From: Mycobacterium interjectum
GTDB taxonomy: Bacteria > Actinomycetota > Actinomycetes > Mycobacteriales > Mycobacteriaceae
Length of the DNA: 64,000 bases
Reading direction: 5' to 3'
NCBI GenBank assembly: GCA_002102225.1
Contig: LQPB01000046.1
Span: 1 to 64,000, forward strand
The notes below the pieces were generated by a model. The model ran no database searches, was not told where the DNA came from, and saw nothing but the letters and a program-made list of their open reading frames with translations. This document shows positions 8,337 to 16,644 of this stretch, in pieces (positions within the stretch are counted from its first letter, which is position 1; every line of letters starts with the position of its first letter). The position numbers were made by a program, and so were the translations under genes.

Positions 8337-9682
8337 TGGGCCGCAAACCGATTCATTTGGCCGCGCATTTCCCGGGCGTCAACAACACCACGGTGTGGAC
8401 CGACCCCACCGCCGGCAGCCAGATCGAATTCGAGTCTTTCGTGCACCTGGCCCGCACCGCCGAACGGGGATTGTTCGACTTCTTCTTCCTGGCCGAGGGG
8501 CTGCGACTGCGCGAGCACCGCGGCCGCATCTACGACCTCGACGTGGTGGGCCGTCCGGACACCTTCACGGTGTTGGCCGCGCTGGCGGGTGTCACCGACC
8601 GCATCGGGCTGACCGGCACCATCAACACCACATTCAACGAACCCTTCGAAGTGGCAAGGCAATTCGCGACGCTCGACCACCTGTCCGGCGGGCGCGCCGG
8701 GTGGAACATGGTGACCTCGTCGGACGCCTTCACCGGCGCCAACTTTCGCCGCGGGGGATTTCTGGATCACGCCGACCGGTATTCGCGCGCTGAGGAATTC
8801 CTCGCCGTTGCCCGTCAATTCTGGGACAGCTGGGCGGCCGACGCCGTGCTGGCCGACGTCGAGGCTGGGGTCTATGTCGATCCCGAGCGGATCCGCGGCG
8901 TCGCACACCGCGGTCCGCAGTTCGACGTGCGCGGGTTCGCGACGCTGCCCGCCGGGCCGCAGGGCCATCCGATATTGCTGCAGGCCGGCGACTCCGCCGA
9001 CGGCCGCGCGTTCGGCGCCCGCAACGCCGACGCCCTGTTCACGCTGCACTCGTCGCTTCAGGACGGGCAGCGCTACTACGCCGACGTCAAGGGCCGCGCC
9101 GCGTCCTACGGCCGGGATCCCGACCGGCTCAAGGTCTTTCCGGCGGCGACGTTCGTCATCGGTGACACCGACTCCGAAGCGCAGGACCGGGCACGCCACA
9201 TCCGCTATCAACAGGTCAGCGGCGCGACGGCGATCGCGATGCTCGAGCAGGTCTGGGGTCGCGACCTGTCGGACTACGACCCGGATGGGCCGCTGCCCGA
9301 CGTCGACCCGGTCGTCGACAGCGACATCACCCAGGGACGGGTGCGGCACGGCGACCCCATCGCGGTGGCCCGCCGCTTCCGCGAGCGCGCCGCGGCCGAG
9401 AAGCTGTCCATCCGCGAGCTGATCATCGCCGTCACCAGCCGCCAGCAGTTCGTCGGAACCCCGGCGCACATCGCCGAGGAGATCGACACCTACGTCCAGG
9501 CCGACGCCTGCGACGGGTTCATCCTGGTGCCGCACCTGACGCCGCACGGGCTGGACGAGTTCGTCGACCGGGTGGTGCCGCTGCTGCAGGAGCGCGGCGC
9601 GTTCCGGACGGAGTACGCCGGGGAGACGCTGCGGGATCACCTGGGGCTCAGCGAGGTTACGGCGGCGGGCCGGGGCCGCTAG
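8336..9682 (+). CDS. NtaA/DszA/SnaA-family FMN-dependent monooxygenase, third of three
   Basis: A 448-residue protein of the nitrilotriacetate monooxygenase component A family. It opens GRKPIHLAAHFPGVNNTTVWTDP, a family hallmark, and has FNEPFEVARQFATLDHLSGGRAGWNMVTS around residues 95-125 and the QAGDSADGRAFGARNADALF segment near 215. Members oxidise aminopolycarboxylates, dibenzothiophene sulfone, dimethyl sulfide or pristinamycin precursors with FMNH2 and oxygen. I choose the ATG that overlaps the preceding stop (TGATG), not the TTG upstream. No flavin reductase, ABC uptake system or sulfatase accompanies the operon, so the substrate remains open. Confidence 0.85.
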   Translation: MGRKPIHLAAHFPGVNNTTVWTDPTAGSQIEFESFVHLARTAERGLFDFFFLAEGLRLREHRGRIYDLDVVGRPDTFTVLAALAGVTDRIGLTGTINTTFNEPFEVARQFATLDHLSGGRAGWNMVTSSDAFTGANFRRGGFLDHADRYSRAEEFLAVARQFWDSWAADAVLADVEAGVYVDPERIRGVAHRGPQFDVRGFATLPAGPQGHPILLQAGDSADGRAFGARNADALFTLHSSLQDGQRYYADVKGRAASYGRDPDRLKVFPAATFVIGDTDSEAQDRARHIRYQQVSGATAIAMLEQVWGRDLSDYDPDGPLPDVDPVVDSDITQGRVRHGDPIAVARRFRERAAAEKLSIRELIIAVTSRQQFVGTPAHIAEEIDTYVQADACDGFILVPHLTPHGLDEFVDRVVPLLQERGAFRTEYAGETLRDHLGLSEVTAAGRGR

Positions 9683-10119
9683 GAGACGACCAGCCTCGCG
9701 AGGCTTCCGATCGCGGCGCCCACTCCACCGATGTATGCCTTGGCCACGTCACGGGTCGAGGCGCCGGTGCCATTCGGCAACGAGGCCAGCCACGCGACTG
9801 CGTGATCGCGCTCGTGGTCCTCATACACCCGCACCGGGCAAGGCATCCACGCGCCGATGCTGCGCGCCGGGGCCCGAATCCAGCCGACGTCGCTCACCAC
9901 CGCGCAGCCGTCGAGTAACCCCGCGTAGCTCACTCCGAGCCGGGCATCGGCCCACAGCGCGCCCGGCGTGATGCGCTGGAAACCCGGGCCGAACCGGTAG
10001 AGCAGCCGCATCCGACTACCCGTTCGTCGCGCCCGATCGACCAGCGGCGCAAAGACCCGGTCGTAATCGGCTGCCGTGACGGTGCCTACCGCTTCCAGGG
10101 CCTGGATCCCGAAGGGCAT
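9679..10119 (-). CDS. SpoIIAA-like STAS/SEC14-type domain protein
   Basis: A 146-residue protein resembling the SpoIIAA-like family of lipid-binding STAS/SEC14 domains. Recognisable elements are FGIQALEAVGTVTAADYDRVFAPLVDRA, MRLLYRFGPGFQRITPGALWADARLG and DVGWIRAPARSIGAWMPCPVRVYED. The open frame extends to 10257, but that would overlap the divergent monooxygenase gene; the ATG at 10119 begins right at the conserved domain. The last residues overlap the end of the convergent LLM gene by four bases. The role is unknown; it may bind a lipid or partner protein. Confidence 0.7.
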   Translation of the reverse strand: MPFGIQALEAVGTVTAADYDRVFAPLVDRARRTGSRMRLLYRFGPGFQRITPGALWADARLGVSYAGLLDGCAVVSDVGWIRAPARSIGAWMPCPVRVYEDHERDHAVAWLASLPNGTGASTRDVAKAYIGGVGAAIGSLARLVVS

Positions 10120-10185
10120 GCCCGTAAGTTCTTTCAGCACACCGGCTCTCCCCACCGGCCATTTATTTCCCACAGCAACTATTGC

Positions 10186-10198
10186 ACTATGATATAGT
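10186..10198. promoter_or_regulatory. AT-rich palindrome in a divergent promoter region
   Basis: ACTAT, three bases, then ATAGT (10186-10198) forms a perfect inverted repeat in the short region between the SEC14-like gene and the FAD monooxygenase. It is one of very few AT-rich spots here and could be an operator, a -10 element for one of the two genes, or both. No regulator gene is adjacent. Confidence 0.35.
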
Positions 10199-10228
10199 AA
10201 GCGGGCCTGGGCGGAAAGGGGTGTGCGC

Positions 10229-11419
10229 ATGAAGATCGCCATCGTCGGAGCCGGCATCGCCGGCCCAACGCTCGCGTACTGGCTTTGGCGCTACGGCCAC
10301 GAGCCGACCCTGATAGAAAAGGCGCCGCGGCTCCGCACGGGCGGCTATGTTGTGGATTTTTGGGGTGGCGGGTACACCGTCGCCGAACGCATGGGGCTTA
10401 CGCCCGAATTGCACGCCGCCGGATACGTTGTGCGGGAGCTGCGGCTCGTGGACCGGAATTCGCGGAAGGTGGGGGGCTTTTCGGCGGACGTGTTCCAGCG
10501 CAGCCTCGATGGCCGCTTCGCGACCATACCGCGCGGTGATCTGGCGGCCATGATCCACCGCTCGATCGACGACCACGTCGAAACCCTGTTCGGTGAAAGC
10601 GTTTCGGCCATCACGCAAGACGACGCGGGCGTCCTTGTCACGTTCGAGCACGGCCAGTCACGCCCGTTCGACCTGGTCGTCGGCGCCGGTGGCATCCATT
10701 CGCCCGTGCGCGGCTTGGTGTTCGGCCCGGAATCGACATTCGAGGCCGACCTGGGCTACCGAGTGGCCGCCTTCGAAGCCGAGGGCTACCAGCCGCGCGA
10801 CGAGCTCGTCTACCTCGCGTACACGACACCCGGACGAATGCTCGCGCGGTTCGCGATGCGCGGCGAAAAGACCTTGTTTCTCTTCGTTTTCACCGCCGAC
10901 CACATGAGCGGCCCCGACCCGCAGGACTTGTCGGAGGTCAGGACAACCCTGAGGGAAGTCTTCGGCGACGCCGGCTGGGAATGCCCCGAGATCCTCCGCG
11001 CACTGGACGGCGTCCCGGAGGTCTACTTCGATCGGGTAAGCCAAATCGTCATGGACCGCTGGTCGCAGGGGCGGGTGGCGCTCGTCGGCGATGCCGCGGC
11101 CGCCGTCTCGCTGTTGGCGGGGGAGGGGACGGGTCTGGCCATGGTGCAGGGCTACGTGCTGGCCGGCGAACTCAGCCAAGCGGGGGCCGACCATCGCGAG
11201 GCGTTTCGCCGCTACGAAAGCCGCCTGCGTCCGATGGTCGAGGCCAGGCAGCGGTCGGCGCGCGCGTTCGCCTCGATGTTCGCGCCAAAGACCTCGCTCG
11301 GATTGTGGACCCGAAATCAGGCTTCCAAACTGATGGACATCCCCTGGTTGGCGCGCCGGATCGTCGGCCGTGAATTCCGCGAGGACATCGCGTTGCCCGA
11401 GTACGCCGTTCAGCGCTAG
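10229..11419 (+). CDS. FAD-dependent aromatic-type monooxygenase
   Basis: A 396-residue flavoprotein of the PHBH/TetX-like class A hydroxylases. Three family fingerprints are seen: GAGIAGPTLAYWL near the N-terminus (ADP part of FAD), VGAGGIHSPVR near residue 155 (the DG motif region), and LVGDAAAAVSLLAGEGTGLAM near residue 290 (GD motif). It uses NADPH and oxygen to hydroxylate an aromatic or polyene substrate that cannot be named. ATG at 10229 is preceded by GGAAAGGGG at seven bases. Its 3' end meets a truncated SRPBCC gene on the other strand, which suggests this gene came in by recombination. Confidence 0.83.
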   Translation: MKIAIVGAGIAGPTLAYWLWRYGHEPTLIEKAPRLRTGGYVVDFWGGGYTVAERMGLTPELHAAGYVVRELRLVDRNSRKVGGFSADVFQRSLDGRFATIPRGDLAAMIHRSIDDHVETLFGESVSAITQDDAGVLVTFEHGQSRPFDLVVGAGGIHSPVRGLVFGPESTFEADLGYRVAAFEAEGYQPRDELVYLAYTTPGRMLARFAMRGEKTLFLFVFTADHMSGPDPQDLSEVRTTLREVFGDAGWECPEILRALDGVPEVYFDRVSQIVMDRWSQGRVALVGDAAAAVSLLAGEGTGLAMVQGYVLAGELSQAGADHREAFRRYESRLRPMVEARQRSARAFASMFAPKTSLGLWTRNQASKLMDIPWLARRIVGREFREDIALPEYAVQR

Positions 11420-11549
11420 GTCGCCGATGTAGAGCGGGACTCCACCAGGGCGCGAGCTTGTCCAGGGCAACCGCATCCGCGTTGACCAGCGCGCGGTACA
11501 CCGCCCCCGGCGCGGCCCGGATACGCCGGGCGACGCGGGTCTGCGTCAT
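11420..11549 (-). pseudogene. 5' remnant of an SRPBCC (AHSA1-like) gene
   Basis: The ATG at 11549 overlaps the hydrolase stop as ATGA and opens MTQTRVARRIRAAPGAVYRA, followed by LVNADAVA, the usual start of a mycobacterial SRPBCC/AHSA1-type protein. After about 28 residues the similarity ends (LDKLAPWWSP follows) and the frame runs into the antisense of the neighbouring monooxygenase. The rest of the gene is missing. I infer that a recombination or deletion at about 11460 removed it. Confidence 0.55.
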
Positions 11550-12304
11550 TGCGCCCGCCGCAGCGCCGCTTCCGTCGCCTCGCGGATCGGGCCTCGCCAC
11601 GCGTCGCCGTGGCCGGGCAGCAGGACCTCGGTGTCCAGCACCGCCAGTGCGCCCAGGCTGCGCAGGCAGCTCTGCTGGTCGTGGCTGAACACCGCCGGCA
11701 GCAGCTGCGGCCCGCCGCGACGCAGCAGCGGGTGGCCGGTGATCAGCGCGTCGCCGCTGGCCAGCACGCCGTCGACGACATACGAGCAGTGCCCGCCGGT
11801 GTGCCCCGGCGTGGCGATGGCCGTCGGGTTGCCGGGCAGGCCCGCGGCCACCTCGGCGGTCAGCGGGCGGGTCGACGGGATGCCGTCGCGGATCAGCCCG
11901 CCGTTGCGCACCACGTGCGCGCCCCACACCGCCCACCTTGGCCGCCAAATGCGCAGTGCCACATCGAGAATCGAGACCTGCTCCAGGTACTCCCGCTTGG
12001 CGTGACCCACCTCGTCGGCGTGGCAATACACCGGGGTGCCGTGCTCGCGGGCGAACCAGATCGCCGAGCCCAGGTGGTCGATGTGCGCGTGCGTCAGCAG
12101 GATGGCGCGCACGTCGCCCGCCCCGTAGCCCAGCTTGGCCAGCGAGGCCAGCACGTCCTCGCGATCTCCGGGATAACCGGCGTCGATCAACAGCACGCCG
12201 GTGCCGTCGACGACCAGGGTCCAGTTAACGGCGTGGCCCTGGGCGAGGTACACGGTGTCGCTGACCTGAACAAGAGATGGTGCTGCTGCCACGCAAGTGA
12301 GCAT
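11546..12304 (-). CDS. Metallo-beta-lactamase-fold hydrolase, Rv0406c-like
   Basis: A 252-residue binuclear-zinc hydrolase of the metallo-beta-lactamase superfamily. Metal ligands are in THAHIDHLG (HxHxDH), the His of TPGHTGGHC, the Asp of ASGDALITGH and the His of LLPGHGD. The substrate is unknown; family members cleave thioesters, lactones or phosphoesters. Its place beside fgd1 is the same as Rv0406c in M. tuberculosis. The ATG at 12304 (MLTCVAAAP) gives about the usual length. A longer start at 12352 would add 16 residues encoded by a dispersed repeat, so I prefer the shorter form, with moderate confidence. Confidence 0.78.
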   Translation of the reverse strand: MLTCVAAAPSLVQVSDTVYLAQGHAVNWTLVVDGTGVLLIDAGYPGDREDVLASLAKLGYGAGDVRAILLTHAHIDHLGSAIWFAREHGTPVYCHADEVGHAKREYLEQVSILDVALRIWRPRWAVWGAHVVRNGGLIRDGIPSTRPLTAEVAAGLPGNPTAIATPGHTGGHCSYVVDGVLASGDALITGHPLLRRGGPQLLPAVFSHDQQSCLRSLGALAVLDTEVLLPGHGDAWRGPIREATEAALRRAQ

Positions 12305-12310
12305 AGAAGC

Positions 12311-12350
12311 GGTCGCAAGCGCGGCGAATCCGGGCGCGGGGGCCGCGACC
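12311..12350 (+). repeat. Dispersed 40-bp repeat, copy A
   Basis: GCAAGCGCGGCGAA then CCGGGCGCGG after one base, flanked by GGTCGC and GCGACC, which can pair. Closely similar sequences occur at 43651-43693 and 56598-56639. Here it lies between the start of the hydrolase gene and fgd1, or would code for an N-terminal extension of the hydrolase. Confidence 0.6.
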
Positions 12351-12375
12351 ATCGCGATAGGAGTAGAAATAAGCC

Positions 12376-13386
12376 GTGGCTGAACTGAAACTCGGATACA
12401 AAGCGTCCGCTGAACAATTCGCACCGCGCGAGCTCGTCGAACTGGCTGTCGCCGCCGAAGGTCACGGCATGGACAGCGCAACCGTCAGTGACCACTTCCA
12501 GCCGTGGCGGCACGAGGGCGGACACGCCCCCTTCTCGCTGGCGTGGATGACCGCCGTCGGCGAGCGCACCAAGCGGATCGTGCTGGGCACTTCGGTGCTC
12601 ACCCCGACCTTCCGCTACAACCCGGCCGTCATCGCGCAGGCCTTCGCCACCATGGCGTGCCTGTACCCGAACCGGATCTTCCTCGGGGTCGGCACCGGCG
12701 AGGCGCTGAACGAGATCGCCACCGGCTACGAGGGCGACTGGCCCGAGTTCAAGGAACGGTTCGCCCGGCTGCGCGAGTCGGTGCGGTTGATGCGCGAGCT
12801 GTGGCGCGGCGACCGCGTCGACTTCGACGGCGAGTACTACCGGCTCAAGGGCGCCTCGATCTACGACGTGCCGGAGGGCGGTGTCCCCATCTACATCGCG
12901 GCGGGCGGCCCGGCGGTGGCCAAGTACGCCGGACGCGCCGGTGACGGGTTCATCTGCACCTCCGGCAAGGGCGAGGAGCTCTACAAGGACAAACTGATGC
13001 CGGCGGTGGCCGACGGCGCCGCGGCCGCCGAGCGCAACGTCGACGACGTCGACAAGATGATCGAGATCAAGATCTCCTACGACCCGGACCCCGACCTGGC
13101 CCTGGAGAACACCCGGTTCTGGGCGCCGTTGTCGCTGACCGCCGAGCAGAAGCACAGCATCGACGACCCGATCGAGATGGAGAAGGCCGCCGACGCGCTG
13201 CCGATCGAACAGGTCGCCAAGCGCTGGATCGTGGCGTCGGATCCCGACGAGGCCGTCGAGAAGGTCAAGGCCTACGTGGACTGGGGCCTCAACCACCTGG
13301 TGTTCCACGCGCCGGGCCACGACCAGCGCCGGTTCCTGGAGCTCTTCGAAAAGGACCTGGCGCCCAGGCTGCGGCGACTTGCCTGA
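12376..13386 (+). CDS. fgd1: F420-dependent glucose-6-phosphate dehydrogenase
   Basis: FGD1 oxidises glucose 6-phosphate to 6-phosphogluconolactone and reduces coenzyme F420. It feeds the F420H2 pool used by the Ddn-type nitroreductases and other defence enzymes in the cytoplasm. The protein is 336 residues, the same length as in M. tuberculosis. Residues known from that structure are all in place: Asp39, His40, Trp44, Glu109, Lys198, Lys259 and Arg283. It begins with GTG ([10 protein letters not shown]). The downstream pta gene overlaps its 3' end by eight bases, so fgd1-pta-ackA form one transcription unit. Loss of this gene is a known route to pretomanid/delamanid resistance in M. tuberculosis. 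Confidence 0.97.
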   Translation: MAELKLGYKASAEQFAPRELVELAVAAEGHGMDSATVSDHFQPWRHEGGHAPFSLAWMTAVGERTKRIVLGTSVLTPTFRYNPAVIAQAFATMACLYPNRIFLGVGTGEALNEIATGYEGDWPEFKERFARLRESVRLMRELWRGDRVDFDGEYYRLKGASIYDVPEGGVPIYIAAGGPAVAKYAGRAGDGFICTSGKGEELYKDKLMPAVADGAAAAERNVDDVDKMIEIKISYDPDPDLALENTRFWAPLSLTAEQKHSIDDPIEMEKAADALPIEQVAKRWIVASDPDEAVEKVKAYVDWGLNHLVFHAPGHDQRRFLELFEKDLAPRLRRLA

Positions 13387-15463
13387 ACCACCCTCAGCGA
13401 TCTACATTGCCGCTCCCGAGCCCGAGACCGGCAAGTCGACGATCGCGCTGGGGCTGCTGCACCGGCTGACCGCCACGGTCGCCCGGGTCGGTGTGTTCCG
13501 CCCGATCAGCCGGGCCCCCGACGGCAAAGGCCGCGACTACATCCTGGAGCTGCTGCTGGAACACACCAGCGCGGGATTGTCCTACGACCAGTGCGTGGGC
13601 GTGACCTACCAGCAGCTGCACGCCGACACCGACGCCGCGATCGCGGGCATCGTCGACTCGTATCACGCGATGGCGCAGGCCTGCGACGTGGTGGTGATCG
13701 TCGGCAGCGACTACACCGACGTCACCCGGCCCGCCGAGCTCTCGGTCAACGCGCGGATCGCGGCGAACCTCGGCGCGCCCGTGCTGCTGGCCGTGAGCGG
13801 CAAGGGCCGGACGCCTGCCGAGGTGGCCGGGGTCGTCGAGGTGTGCCTGGCCGAGTTGAACACCCAGCACGCCCACGCCGCGGCGGTGGTCGCCAACCGC
13901 TGCGATCCGGCGCAGCTGGCGGACGTCGCCGAGGCGTTGCGCGCGTTCGCCCAGCGCAGCTACGTGCTGCCCGAGGAACCGCTGCTGTCGGCGCCCACGG
14001 TCGCCGAACTGGAGGCCGCCGTGGGCGGGACGCCGGTCAGCGGTGAGGCGTCGCTGCGGGAACGCGAGGTGATGGGCGTGCTGGTCGCCGGGATGACCGC
14101 CGACCACGTGCTGGAACGGCTGAGCGACGGCATGGCCGTGATCACCCCCGGAGACCGCTCCGACGTGGTGCTCGCCGTCGCCAGTGCCCATGCGGCGGAA
14201 GGGTTTCCCTCGCTATCGTGCCTGGTGCTCAACGGCGGGTTCGAGCTGCACCCCTCGATCGCGGCCCTGGTGAGCGGCCTGCGGCTGCGCCTGCCCATCA
14301 TCGCCACCGCGCTGGGCACCTACGACGCCGCCAGCGCGGCCGCCTCGGCGCGCGGCCGGGTCACCGCGATGTCGCAGCGCAAGATCGACACCGCGCTCGA
14401 GCTGATGGACCGCCACGTCGATATCGCGGATCTTCTTGCGCAGCTGGCCATTTCGATGCCAGCCGTGGTCACCCCGCAGATGTTCACCTACCAGCTGCGG
14501 CTGCGGGCCCGCGCGGATCGCAAGCACATCGTTCTTCCCGAGGGGGACGACGACCGCATCCTCCGCTCGGCCGGCCGCCTGCTGCAGCGCGGCGTCGCCG
14601 ACCTGACCATCCTCGGCGACGAGGCCCAGATCAGGCTCCGTTCGTCGGAGCTCGGTGTGAACCTGGATGGCGCAGCGGTGATCGATCCGCTGAGCAGCGA
14701 GCTGCGTGAGAAGTTCGCCGAACAGTACGCCGAGCTCCGGAAGGCGAAGGGCATCACCGTCGAGCACGCCCGCGAGATCATGCGCGACGGCACGTATTTC
14801 GGCACCATGCTGGTCCACAACGGCACGGTCGACGGCATGGTCTCGGGCGCCGCCCACACCACCGCGCACACCGTTCGGCCCGCCTTCGAGATCATCAAGA
14901 CCGTTCCCGATGTGTCCACCGTGTCCAGCGTCTTCTTCATGTGCCTGCCCGACCGGGTCCTGGTGTACGGCGACTGCGCGATCATCCCGAATCCGACGTC
15001 CGAGCAGCTCGCCGACATCGCGATCAGCTCCGCCCGCACCGCCGCGCACTTCGGCATCGAGCCGCGAGTGGCCATGCTGTCCTACTCGACGGGCGATTCC
15101 GGTGCGGGCGCCGATGTCGAAAAGGTCAGGACGGCAACGGATTTAGTGCGACGGCGCGATCCGAAGCTACTGGTCGAGGGTCCCATTCAGTACGACGCCG
15201 CCATCGAGCCGTCCGTCGCGGCCACCAAGCTGCGCGATTCTGCCGTGGCCGGGCGCGCCACGGTGCTGATCTTCCCCGACCTCAACACCGGCAACAACAC
15301 CTACAAAGCGGTGCAGCGCAGCGCCGGGGCGATCGCGATCGGCCCGGTGCTGCAAGGGTTGCGCAAACCGGTCAACGACCTTTCCCGCGGCGCGACGGTC
15401 GAGGACATCGTGAACACCGTCGCCATCACCGCGATCCAGGCGCAGGGCGTTCATGGCCGGTAA
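13379..15463 (+). CDS. pta: Phosphate acetyltransferase
   Basis: Pta interconverts acetyl-CoA plus phosphate and acetyl phosphate plus CoA. The 694-residue length is that of the long two-part form: an N-terminal P-loop domain (EPETGKST near residue 14) and DRTGG domain of regulatory type, then the catalytic PTA domain from about residue 370 ([20 protein letters not shown] onward, with [20 protein letters not shown] and [13 protein letters not shown]). The start is TTG within the end of fgd1, giving [20 protein letters not shown]; no better start lies downstream before the conserved P-loop. It overlaps ackA by 11 bases. Confidence 0.95.
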   Translation: MPEPPSAIYIAAPEPETGKSTIALGLLHRLTATVARVGVFRPISRAPDGKGRDYILELLLEHTSAGLSYDQCVGVTYQQLHADTDAAIAGIVDSYHAMAQACDVVVIVGSDYTDVTRPAELSVNARIAANLGAPVLLAVSGKGRTPAEVAGVVEVCLAELNTQHAHAAAVVANRCDPAQLADVAEALRAFAQRSYVLPEEPLLSAPTVAELEAAVGGTPVSGEASLREREVMGVLVAGMTADHVLERLSDGMAVITPGDRSDVVLAVASAHAAEGFPSLSCLVLNGGFELHPSIAALVSGLRLRLPIIATALGTYDAASAAASARGRVTAMSQRKIDTALELMDRHVDIADLLAQLAISMPAVVTPQMFTYQLRLRARADRKHIVLPEGDDDRILRSAGRLLQRGVADLTILGDEAQIRLRSSELGVNLDGAAVIDPLSSELREKFAEQYAELRKAKGITVEHAREIMRDGTYFGTMLVHNGTVDGMVSGAAHTTAHTVRPAFEIIKTVPDVSTVSSVFFMCLPDRVLVYGDCAIIPNPTSEQLADIAISSARTAAHFGIEPRVAMLSYSTGDSGAGADVEKVRTATDLVRRRDPKLLVEGPIQYDAAIEPSVAATKLRDSAVAGRATVLIFPDLNTGNNTYKAVQRSAGAIAIGPVLQGLRKPVNDLSRGATVEDIVNTVAITAIQAQGVHGR

Positions 15464-16607
15464 CCGCCTCGTGCTGGTGATCAACTCCGGCTCGTCGTCC
15501 CTGAAATTCCAGCTGGTCGATCCCGATTCGGGCGAAGCGCGGGCTTCCGGCCACATCGAGCGGATCGGCGAGGACGCGTCGTCGGTACCCGACCACGACG
15601 CGGCGCTGCACCGCGCGTTCGAAGAATTGGCGCGGGACGGCATCGACCTGCGGACCGCTGGGCTCGTCGCGGTCGGGCATCGGGTCGTGCACGGCGGCAA
15701 CGAGTTCTATCGGCCGACGCTGATGGACGACGCGCGCATCGCCGCCCTCGAGAAGCTGTCCGAGTTGGCGCCGCTGCACAATCCGCCCGCGCTCAAGGGC
15801 ATCGAGGTAGCGCGCAAGCTGCTGCCCGACGTGCCCCACGTGGCGGTGTTTGACACGGCGTTCTTCCACGACATGCCGCCGGCCGCGGCGACCTACGCGA
15901 TCGACCGTCAGGTGGCCGAGCGGTGGCAGATCCGCCGGTATGGATTTCACGGCACGTCGCACCGTTATGTCAGCGAGCAGGCCGCCGCCTTCCTGGACCG
16001 ACCGGTCGGCGGCCTGAAACAGATTGTGCTGCATCTGGGTAACGGTTCCTCGGCCTCCGCGATCGCCGGCACCCGGCCGATCGACACCTCCATGGGCCTG
16101 ACGCCGCTGGAGGGCCTGGTCATGGGCACCCGCAGCGGTGACATCGACCCGAGCATCGTCAGCTACCTATGGCACCGGGCGGACATGGGCGTCGACGACA
16201 TCGAGGCCATGCTCAACGAACGGTCCGGGGTGCTGGGCCTGTCCGGCGAGCGTGACTTCAGACGGCTGCGGGAGATGATCGAATCGGGCGACGGCGCAGC
16301 GCAGTTGGCCTACAGCGTGTTCATTCACCGGTTGCGCAAATACATCGGCGCCTACCTGGCGGTGCTGGGGCACACCGATGTCATCAGCTTCACCGCGGGG
16401 ATCGGCGAGAATGATCCGGCCGTGCGCCGCGACGCCGTGGCCGGCCTGGAGGAGCTGGGCATCGTGCTCGACCAGCGCCGCAACCTCAGCGGCGGGCGGG
16501 GTGCGCGGCAGATATCCGCCGACGGATCGCCCATCGCGGTGCTGGTGATACCGACCAACGAGGAGCTGGCCATCGCCCGGGACTGCGTACGGCTGCTATC
16601 CCGATAG
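15453..16607 (+). CDS. ackA: Acetate kinase
   Basis: AckA makes ATP and acetate from acetyl phosphate and ADP, or activates acetate in reverse, together with Pta. The 384-residue protein has the ASKHA-fold signatures [16 protein letters not shown] at the N-terminus, the substrate site [19 protein letters not shown], and [11 protein letters not shown], and ends with a TAGIGEN region typical of the family. ATG at 15453 lies inside the end of pta. In M. tuberculosis pknG follows directly on the other strand; here about 5.9 kb of other genes intervene. Confidence 0.95.
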   Translation: MAGNRLVLVINSGSSSLKFQLVDPDSGEARASGHIERIGEDASSVPDHDAALHRAFEELARDGIDLRTAGLVAVGHRVVHGGNEFYRPTLMDDARIAALEKLSELAPLHNPPALKGIEVARKLLPDVPHVAVFDTAFFHDMPPAAATYAIDRQVAERWQIRRYGFHGTSHRYVSEQAAAFLDRPVGGLKQIVLHLGNGSSASAIAGTRPIDTSMGLTPLEGLVMGTRSGDIDPSIVSYLWHRADMGVDDIEAMLNERSGVLGLSGERDFRRLREMIESGDGAAQLAYSVFIHRLRKYIGAYLAVLGHTDVISFTAGIGENDPAVRRDAVAGLEELGIVLDQRRNLSGGRGARQISADGSPIAVLVIPTNEELAIARDCVRLLSR

Positions 16608-16644
16608 GCTCTCAAATCGGTGGCTTCCAAATGGCGCTGGTCAT

